From: Microbacterium sp. MF43
GTDB lineage: Bacteria > Actinomycetota > Actinomycetes > Actinomycetales > Microbacteriaceae
Direction of reading: 5' to 3'
DNA length: 64,000 nucleotides
Assembly (NCBI RefSeq): GCF_012847295.1
Contig: NZ_JABBDY010000003.1
Span: forward strand, 62,001 to 126,000
The translations under genes and the position numbers were made by a program. Shown here one piece after another: positions 26,755 through 33,130 of the stretch. Numbering within the stretch: position 1 is the first letter of the stretch; every line of letters starts with the position of its first letter. The notes beneath the pieces are model-generated. The model made no database searches and was not told where the DNA came from. It saw only the letters and a program-made list of their open reading frames with translations.

Positions 26755-27153
26755 TCAGGGTCGCGGGCGCTCCGCGAGCAGGGCTCGCTCGAACCTCTCG
26801 ACAGACCCGCCGACCTCGGCCAGTTGGTCGGCGGTCAGGGCGACGGATATCGACTCGTCGGAATGGTGGGCGATGACGACGGGCAACGGGACACCTCGCA
26901 CGGCGGCGCGGAGACGTTCATCGATTTCGTTGCGGTGGAGAACGACGAGGGGGACGCTCATCCTGGCGACCATGCGGTCCCACTCCGGCTTTCGGCGAAG
27001 GGGTGAATGGCTGATGTCACAGAGAGAGCATTCCGCGGTGCCGAAGAGGTGGCCGAACAGGTAGCGGATCTCGCCCGCCATACCACCGTCAGCGTTGTAG
27101 ATACCCGAATACCGAATGATCACGGCGCCGTGGGTCGGGTCGTCGTCGGGCAC
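26755..27153 (-). CDS. Hypothetical protein with cysteine-containing core
   Basis: A 132-residue protein starting with GTG. VIIRYSGIYNADGGMAGEIRYLFGHLFGTAECSLCDISHSP is a conserved-looking core with a CSLC pair; LVVLHRNEIDERLRAAVRG and ALTADQLAEVGGSVERFERAL follow. Similar proteins of unknown function with a C-x-L-C-D-I-[ST]-H signature occur in actinobacteria as I remember them; no biochemical role is known to me. Its stop codon overlaps the ATG of the long downstream frame, which hints at past translational coupling. Confidence 0.6.
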   Translation of the reverse strand: MPDDDPTHGAVIIRYSGIYNADGGMAGEIRYLFGHLFGTAECSLCDISHSPLRRKPEWDRMVARMSVPLVVLHRNEIDERLRAAVRGVPLPVVIAHHSDESISVALTADQLAEVGGSVERFERALLAERPRP

Positions 27154-27205
27154 ATGGAAAACGATACGGGGCGGGAGCCCACCGCGGCGCCCGGGAGCCG
27201 GTCGG

Positions 27206-27397
27206 TCAGCGCCCGCAGGTGAACTCTGCGAGCAGGTGGTCGTTGCGTTTGCTGATGAGGTGTCGCACGTAGGGGACCAGGATCACGCGTTCGGCAAGCC
27301 GTCTGCGGGCTGCCGGCTGGCTCTCCCGCGGTGCGCGAGCCGGTAGTTCAGAGTGCGGAGACTCGAGTGAGGGCCATCGTCTTTCCGTGTTCACCAT
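27206..27397 (-). CDS. Possible short hypothetical protein
   Basis: A 63-residue frame (MVNTERRWPSLE... to FTCGR) in the gap between two minus-strand genes. Composition is plausible for a protein (ERVILVPYVRHLISKRNDHLLAEF could be a helix) but no family or good ribosome site is seen. It may be chance. Confidence 0.25.
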   Translation of the reverse strand: MVNTERRWPSLESPHSELPARAPRESQPAARRRLAERVILVPYVRHLISKRNDHLLAEFTCGR

Positions 27398-27423
27398 CGG
27401 CAAAGCGACGTGGCCCCGGCGGC

Positions 27424-28329
27424 TCAGCCGCCGGGACAGTCTCCGGACGTTCCGAAGCACACGGGATGGGGGCCGCCGTCGTCCGCGGGAGCGGGTTGCG
27501 GTGCGAACCTGCCTTCCGGGACTTGGAAGACGAGGGCGGCCAGCAGCGCGAGCGCGAGCGCGATACTGGTGAGCCAGACCACTGGCCGCCGACGTGCGCA
27601 GATCGCGGCCACCACAGAGATCAGCAGGCAGCCAACGGCCGTGGCGGCGATCGCGACGTAGCGGTCGCCCTGCTCCGAAGTGGCCACGACCGGATCGCTC
27701 CAGATGCGGAAGTACACGCTCGCCCAGTGCGCAGGCAGAGCGAGGGCGGCGACGCCGCCCACCACGAGCAGTACAGCCGCTACGCCACTCGCGATGGGGC
27801 GGGCGGGGAGCCGGTGGGCGGAACGCAGCCGCAACGCAAGCCCGGCAAGGACTCCCACCACCGCGGCGCCAAACAGACCAGCGGCCTGCCACACGAAGGG
27901 GATAAGGAAGATCGGCGACACCAGGGCCTGCGGTTGGCCCAGCGTGCGCGGGTACGCGATCAGGATGCCCGCGAAAGTGGACGCCGGAGCGAGAGCGAGC
28001 GCCCAGACCGCGACCGCGCGTGGGCTGAGGCGCCGGCCGATGAGGCCGATGCTCGCCACGGCGAGCGTCCAGATCAGCAACTGCGGGCTTGTGATCAGCG
28101 CGGTGATTCCCTCCCAGCTCATGGCGCCGGCGTCGGCGAGGAGCGCGAAGTACAGGAGGGACCCCGCGAGGAACGCGGTCGCACCCACGGCTGCCGTCAA
28201 CGCGGCCTGACTCGTGGCACCCTTGTCGCTTCCGGAGGGGTGATGCCGGTCGCCGGTGAGCGCAGCCGAGTCGGGAGAGCTAGGGGGGCTCGGGGTGGGC
28301 GGCGTCGGTGAGGTTTCGGGGTCAGACAT
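27424..28329 (-). CDS. Hypothetical multi-pass membrane protein
   Basis: A 301-residue protein. The first 45 residues are Pro/Ser/Asp-rich and disordered (MSDPETSPTPPTPSPPSSP). At least seven hydrophobic segments follow (for example TAAVGATAFLAGSLLYFALL, LLIWTLAVASIGLIG, AVAVWALALAPASTFAGILI, FLIPFVWQAAGLFGAAVVGV). A Cys-containing tail HPVCFGTSGDCPGG closes it. ATG 28329 is chosen over the upstream part of the frame, which has coding-unlike composition. Unknown function; no recognised domain. Confidence 0.65.
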   Translation of the reverse strand: MSDPETSPTPPTPSPPSSPDSAALTGDRHHPSGSDKGATSQAALTAAVGATAFLAGSLLYFALLADAGAMSWEGITALITSPQLLIWTLAVASIGLIGRRLSPRAVAVWALALAPASTFAGILIAYPRTLGQPQALVSPIFLIPFVWQAAGLFGAAVVGVLAGLALRLRSAHRLPARPIASGVAAVLLVVGGVAALALPAHWASVYFRIWSDPVVATSEQGDRYVAIAATAVGCLLISVVAAICARRRPVVWLTSIALALALLAALVFQVPEGRFAPQPAPADDGGPHPVCFGTSGDCPGG

Positions 28330-28712
28330 CGCTCCGATGCTAGGCCGGGAGGCCCGAGTCGGCGACCGCGTTGCGCTGACGAAGTGGGCTGGCGTCAGGG
28401 CCGGCCGGATGTCCCTGCAGGGCGTCAGCTTTCGCTGGGGAGGGTGATCAATACGCATGGCGCGCTCGGCGTGCGACGCGAGGGCCAGCCGCGGGATGGC
28501 CCTATCCGCGAGCTTCGGATCAGTCGATCACTGGAGGTTCAGCCCGCATGGTCCGCCAATGACTACGCCCAGGACGCCACAGACGGCCTCCAACTCATCG
28601 AGCGAATCCGAGCCAACTGGGGAACCGTAGTTGCGGTCGCACCCCGCAGACTCCTCTGGAGTGCGACCGTGACGACGTAGACTCCGGTCCCTCAACACCG
28701 GAGGGACACATC
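28330..28712. other. Gene-free stretch with an inverted repeat
   Basis: About 380 bases. CGGTCGCAC (28634-28642) and GTGCGACCG (28661-28669) form a perfect 9-bp inverted repeat, and CTCCGGT/ACCGGAG another just before the small gene at 28713. Both could be hairpins or operators. A 98-residue plus-strand frame here has no family resemblance. Confidence 0.45.
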
Positions 28713-28856
28713 ATGGCCATCAGCGACCAGGAGATCCGGAACGTCATTGCAAGCCGAAGCGACGGCAATGGAGCCGTGCTTGAGGCGATCGGCGGTCTGC
28801 TTGACCGAATCCAGGAGCTTCAGATCCGTGTAGGCGACCTGGAGACCCGTCAATAG
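28713..28856 (+). CDS. 47-residue protein with predicted helical, coiled-coil character
   Basis: Translated MAISDQEIRNVIASRSDGNG then AVLEAIGGLLDRIQELQIRV and GDLETRQ. A GGAGGG ribosome site (28700-28705) lies 7 bases before ATG, the best in the neighbourhood. The second half has heptad-like hydrophobics (LEAIGGLLDRIQELQIRVGDLE) fitting a short coiled coil. No family recognised. Its quality argues for a real gene despite its size. Confidence 0.5.
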   Translation: MAISDQEIRNVIASRSDGNGAVLEAIGGLLDRIQELQIRVGDLETRQ

Positions 28857-29083
28857 CGAAACTTCGTCGGCGGCGATCCTTGAACGGGCGATACGCGGAG
28901 AGGGTCCGTGGGCGGGCTGAACGGGCGGTTGAGTCGCGCCATGCCTTCGGCGGTCGCCCGTCATCGTCAACCCGATGAGGCAGGCCGATCGAGCTTCTTG
29001 CTCAGACCGGCGTCTCCGCGTAGCGTCCACGTCAGCACGAACTACCTGGGGATTATCGCCTTGCGAGGGGATGTTGTGGCACT

Positions 29084-29458
29084 GTGGCGCAGAAACGTGT
29101 ACCAGACCCTGGCTCACCAGTCGTGCGTCGTGTTCGGATCGCACCGACGTGGGATCGAGCCGCCGCGGCGACGTCGCTCGCGATCATGGCCCCCTTCGTC
29201 TTGACTCTCTTCGTCATGTCTGGGCTCAACGTTCGGGCTCCTGCCTGCCCACAGGATCCGGCGTGCAACCAGTCGATGATGTCCGCCGGGGCCTGGATGG
29301 TCATGTGGCTCCCGCCCCTGATTTTCTTGGCCGCCGTCGTCATCACCATCGGCTTGTGGAAGCGGCATCTGCCGGTCTTCTGGGTCGCGCTGCTCGCGAT
29401 GGTTCTGGTGATCGCGGTCTTTGTCGTCGCCAACCTGCTCATGAGTTGGGCGTGGTGA
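29084..29458 (+). CDS. Hypothetical membrane protein
   Basis: A 124-residue protein with three hydrophobic segments: ATSLAIMAPFVLTLFVMSGL, AWMVMWLPPLIFLAAVVITI and PVFWVALLAMVLVIAVFVVANLLM. The loop between the first two holds two cysteines (APACPQDPACNQ), probably a disulphide outside. GTG 29084 is the first start; later starts are possible. No family recognised. Confidence 0.6.
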   Translation: MAQKRVPDPGSPVVRRVRIAPTWDRAAAATSLAIMAPFVLTLFVMSGLNVRAPACPQDPACNQSMMSAGAWMVMWLPPLIFLAAVVITIGLWKRHLPVFWVALLAMVLVIAVFVVANLLMSWAW

Positions 29459-29739
29459 CTTGCTCTCGCTCTCGCTCTCGCCATCGAGCCCATGTAACGA
29501 CACCTGACACGCACGGATCCCTACCCGGGCAGTGACCACGAGATTGCCGCCGATCGTCTCGCTGAGGGTACGGCCAGTGAGGCGTTGGCAGCGGACACGG
29601 TGGATTCCTTCGCCAACCAGTCGTAGGACGGAGATCTTCAAGCAGGTCCCTGAGATCGGCGATCTCAACCGGCTGACCACACCGGCGCTTCCCCGTCAAC
29701 CTGTGGCCCGAGCAGGCGACGAGCGTTAGACATGGAATC

Positions 29740-31431
29740 ATGGCGTCTTCCGCTCTTCTCGTTGGACCGATGCTGCGCTACACCGCAGAAACCTGCGCGA
29801 CCGTCTGGGTCGAGACTGCGGGCGACGCTGCCGTGAGCGTGAGCGTCGGCGAGCGCGAGTGGCGAACTCGGACCTTCGCGGTGCACGGACATCACTACGC
29901 CCTCGTCGCACTCGACGACCTCGCACCGGGATCGGTGATGCCGTATGAGGTTCGTCTGGACGGAGAGCGGGTGTGGCCCGACCCGGACTCGCCCCTGCCG
30001 GCTCCCGTCATCGCCACGCGCGCGCCTGAGCAGCCTCTGCGGATGGCGTGGGGATCGTGTCGCACGAGCGTGGACCACGACGCCACCGGCAATCGCACAC
30101 ATGGCGTCGATGCGATGCGCACGTTCGCTCTGGCGCTGGGCGAGGATGCGTCGCTTCGGCCGGATCTCATCCTGCTCCTGGGTGACCAGGTATACGCCGA
30201 CATGACCACCGAGGCCATGCAGGAGTTCATCCGCGATCGCCGCGACATTCGCGAGCCGCCCGGCAAAGAGCTCAAAGACTTCGAGGAGTACGCGCACCTG
30301 TATCGGCTCGCCTGGTCGGACGATGCCAACCGATGGCTGCTGTCGACTGTGCCGAGCGCCATGATCTTCGACGACCACGACGTGCGCGACGACTGGAACG
30401 CGTCACTGGACTGGAAGAAGCAGATGGAGGCGACATCGTGGTGGCACGACCGCATTGTCGCCGGGCTGGCCTCGTACTGGGTCTACCAACACCTCGGCAA
30501 CCTCTCTCCCGCACAACGCGCAGACGACGAGATCTGGCAACGGATCAGCGCGCACGCCGGTCCCGGCGAGCTGGACATCACCGACGCGCTGGATGCCTTG
30601 GCGGATCGGGTGGACCGGGAGCCCCGCACGTACCGTTTCAGTTTCTGCCGCGACTTCGGCGACATCCGTCTGGTGGTCGTCGACTCCCGCGCAGCACGCG
30701 ACCTCACGCCCACGGCCCGAGCGCTGGTTGATTCGACGGAGTGGGAGTGGCTGGACGAGCAGCTGCAGGGCGGTTTCCGGCATCTGCTCGTCGCGACCTC
30801 GCTCCCGTTCCTGCTGCCTATCGGGCTGCATCACATCGAGTCCTGGGACGAGGCGATCTCGCAGGGCGCCTGGGGGCGCTTCGCCGCCCGGATCGGCGAA
30901 CGCCTGCGGCAGATGGTGGATCTCGAGCACTGGGCTGCCTGGCAAAGCAGCTTCCAGTCGCTGGCGGGCATCCTGACGGAGATCGCTGATGGAGGCCGCG
31001 GCGACGCGCCCGACTCGTTGCTGGTGCTCTCCGGCGACGTGCACTTCTCGTATGTCGCAGAAGTCGAGCGGTCCGGTGGGGGCAGGATCGTGCAAGCCGT
31101 GTGCTCTCCGGTGCGCAATCCGCTACCGATCCTGATGCGCTGGTTCTCGGTAGTGATGTCATACGGCCTGGCGCGTCCCGTCGGTGCCGTCGTCGCCCAC
31201 TCGGCGAAAGTACCCGATCCGCCGTTCGACTGGACGACGACCAAGGGGCCGTGGTTCGACAACAATCTCTCGGTGCTGCAGGACACGTCTGACGGCCTCG
31301 AGTTGACCTGGCACAAGGGCGTGGTCGAAAACGGCGACGAGCGGCATCCGCGGATGGAAGAAGTCTCGCGCCTCATGGTGGGCCCTCGCCGCTCAGTAGA
31401 CGGAGCGGTCGGCGGGCGAGCTCAGGGATAG
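29740..31431 (+). CDS. PhoD-like alkaline phosphatase family protein
   Basis: A 563-residue metallophosphoesterase. The N-terminus (residues 1-95) is a PhoD-type beta domain. The catalytic part carries MAWGSCRTSVDH, LILLLGDQVYAD, MIFDDHDVRDDW and LLVLSGDVHFSYVAEVE, giving the Asp, His and Asn/Asp metal ligands of the PhoD family. No signal peptide is visible, unlike classical secreted PhoD, so it is probably cytoplasmic and the substrate may not be a phosphodiester outside the cell. Base composition and the genus-type GGATGCC and GGCATCC words suggest it is native although it lies inside the accessory stretch. Confidence 0.85.
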   Translation: MASSALLVGPMLRYTAETCATVWVETAGDAAVSVSVGEREWRTRTFAVHGHHYALVALDDLAPGSVMPYEVRLDGERVWPDPDSPLPAPVIATRAPEQPLRMAWGSCRTSVDHDATGNRTHGVDAMRTFALALGEDASLRPDLILLLGDQVYADMTTEAMQEFIRDRRDIREPPGKELKDFEEYAHLYRLAWSDDANRWLLSTVPSAMIFDDHDVRDDWNASLDWKKQMEATSWWHDRIVAGLASYWVYQHLGNLSPAQRADDEIWQRISAHAGPGELDITDALDALADRVDREPRTYRFSFCRDFGDIRLVVVDSRAARDLTPTARALVDSTEWEWLDEQLQGGFRHLLVATSLPFLLPIGLHHIESWDEAISQGAWGRFAARIGERLRQMVDLEHWAAWQSSFQSLAGILTEIADGGRGDAPDSLLVLSGDVHFSYVAEVERSGGGRIVQAVCSPVRNPLPILMRWFSVVMSYGLARPVGAVVAHSAKVPDPPFDWTTTKGPWFDNNLSVLQDTSDGLELTWHKGVVENGDERHPRMEEVSRLMVGPRRSVDGAVGGRAQG

Positions 31432-31478
31432 CAGCCGAGCGCGGGCGGCGACCACTTGGTTGCGAATCAGATCAAAGG

Positions 31479-31778
31479 TCAGGCGTCGGAGCAGCAGCCT
31501 GACGCCGGCCCTTGCTCGCCGGGTTTGGCCGGGGTGTGGTTTGGGAAGTCCGTCTCTCCGATGCCGCCGGGCCCGTAGAACGCCTCGACGAACTGACGTG
31601 CTTTGGGCGACGAGTTCCTCCGGGTCGTACGGCCAGAGGAGCGACCTACGGTGAATCCGTACGTTCCTTCCGCTGGCGCATTCAGCCAGGCGAAGTCGTA
31701 ACTCGTGGCCCCACCCGCCCGAGCTCGCTCGGTAGTTCGGAACAGCTCACCGTTTACGACGACGTCGAAGTGATCCAT
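31479..31778 (-). CDS. Hypothetical small protein
   Basis: A 99-residue protein beginning MDHFDVVVNGELFRTTERAR and containing SYDFAWLNAPAEGTYGFTVG and ARQFVEAFYGPGGIGETDFP; it ends in a double-Cys tail. The composition is clearly coding-like and the pattern resembles an uncharacterised actinobacterial family of about 100 residues that I cannot name. The frame is open far upstream (to 32195) without coding-like sequence, so I start at ATG 31778. Confidence 0.62.
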   Translation of the reverse strand: MDHFDVVVNGELFRTTERARAGGATSYDFAWLNAPAEGTYGFTVGRSSGRTTRRNSSPKARQFVEAFYGPGGIGETDFPNHTPAKPGEQGPASGCCSDA

Positions 31779-31869
31779 CCGGCGATCCTGGGTGTGCAGG
31801 CGAGAGAGCGCACAACAGCTGTGCACAGGCGGATCCACCAGAGCGTGGGTACCGGACGCTGCTGAGACC

Positions 31870-32078
31870 ATGAGTTCAGAACTGATGTCGTCGAGCCCGC
31901 ACTGGTTCCCGAGCTGCTTGTCGCTGACATTGATCGCAGCGTTGACCTCTGGTGCCGTCTCTGCGGGTTCGAGGTCGTGTATTCGCATCCGGACAACCGA
32001 CTCGCCTATATCGCACTGGGTTCCGCGCACGACATGCTCGAACAAGTCGGCGTTGGTCGTCCGTCGAGCCGGCCGTAG
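31870..32078 (+). pseudogene. Truncated VOC/bleomycin-resistance-like gene
   Basis: In the frame of codons from 31881 the translation reads TDVVEPALVPELLVADIDRS then VDLWCRLCGFEVVYSHPDNR, LAYIALGSAHDMLEQVG, and stops at 32078. This is the first half of a vicinal-oxygen-chelate (glyoxalase/BRP) domain, about 60 residues of the usual 120. The likely start ATG at 31870 is in another frame, and an in-frame TGA lies at 31863, so a frameshift near the start is also implied. It is a decayed gene beside the recombinase. Confidence 0.7.
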
Positions 32079-32173
32079 CTGATCCCTGATTAGGCGACGC
32101 CCTCTCCGAGATCGCGTCTGGGCCGCGGCGTTGCCCGCCGTGGGCAACCACAGCGGATGGGATCGACGAAGGT

Positions 32174-32815
32174 TCAGAAGATGTGTGCTTCGCACGTCGC
32201 GAGGAATGCCACTCGGCGACGCTGCAATTCGCGGTAGACCGTGGCACGGGACACATTGAATAGCTCGGCTATCTCAGTCTGGGTGTATTCACCCCGGTCC
32301 TGGACGTCGAACAGCAGCTTGCGCTGCGTCATCGACAGCTTCGGCTGCTTGCCTTTCAAATGACCCTTCGCGCGGGCCACCGCCATCCCTTCTTTCGTAC
32401 GCATGCTAATCAGGTCGCGTTCGAACTCCGCGACCATGGCGAGCACGTTGAACAGCAGCTTCCCGATTGGGTCGGTCGGGTCGTATCTACTGCCGCTGAG
32501 ACTAAGCGCTACTCCTTTCGTGGTCAGTTCGTCGGCGATGTCGCGTGCGTCCCGCACCGATCGCGCGAGCCTGTCCAGCTTGGTGACGACGAGTGTGTCG
32601 CCTTCCCGGACCGCGGCGAGCGCTTCGCGCAGTCCGGGCCGGGCCCGGTTCGTACCGGTCAGTCCGTGATCGACGTAGATGTTCGAATCGAGGACTCCCA
32701 TCCGCAGGAGCGCGTCACGCTGCGAGGTGAGATCTTGATCCGCCGTGGAGACCCTGGCATAGCCAATCTGTATTCCATTGCTGCCGACGGTGCCACCAGC
32801 AGTGCAGACACGCAC
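32174..32815 (-). CDS. Serine recombinase (resolvase/invertase family)
   Basis: A 213-residue site-specific recombinase. The catalytic serine is S23 in IGYARVSTADQD; the conserved VVTKLDRLARSVRDARDI block and the helix leading through AEFERDLISMRTKEGMAVA are intact, and a C-terminal HTH (YTQTEIAELFNVSRATVYRELQ) binds DNA. Size and layout are those of Tn3 resolvases and DNA invertases. No ATG/GTG/TTG lies nearer the domain than GTG 32815, which adds about 16 residues. It is divergent from the nuclease-NTPase gene; res or inversion sites could be sought in the 315-base gap between. Confidence 0.88.
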   Translation of the reverse strand: MRVCTAGGTVGSNGIQIGYARVSTADQDLTSQRDALLRMGVLDSNIYVDHGLTGTNRARPGLREALAAVREGDTLVVTKLDRLARSVRDARDIADELTTKGVALSLSGSRYDPTDPIGKLLFNVLAMVAEFERDLISMRTKEGMAVARAKGHLKGKQPKLSMTQRKLLFDVQDRGEYTQTEIAELFNVSRATVYRELQRRRVAFLATCEAHIF

Positions 32816-33130
32816 CGGGATCGATCCCCATCCGCGCGCTGCCCGCACGAGGGAGGTAGCGGGCCGGCGTGAGTGCGCGCGACCGCCATTCACTTGCGAG
32901 CGGCGAACGAGAGGGGAACCCTCGTCGCGCACACGACGAGGATGCAATCTGGGCGAGTATGGGGCCAACGTGAGTCGGCCGGACTTGTCGGCTTGGCAGG
33001 CGACCGGTATCGGTGAAGCTTCAGATGGCGATGGCAGTCCGCTTAGGGGGATCGAGTGATCGAGTCGGCTCCCGTGGGTTGACCGACTTGGTAGCAATTG
33101 ACCGACTCGTACGCGCACTAAGGTCGAGCC
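32816..33130. promoter_or_regulatory. Divergent promoter region with repeated CCGACT/AGTCGG boxes
   Basis: 315 bases with no gene. TTGACCGACT occurs twice, at 33079-33088 and 33098-33107, exactly 19 bases apart. The complement AGTCGG occurs at 32972-32980 and 33062-33067. Two direct and two inverted copies before the start of a large gene suggest a regulator-binding region or a recombination site for the neighbouring recombinase. Confidence 0.45.
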
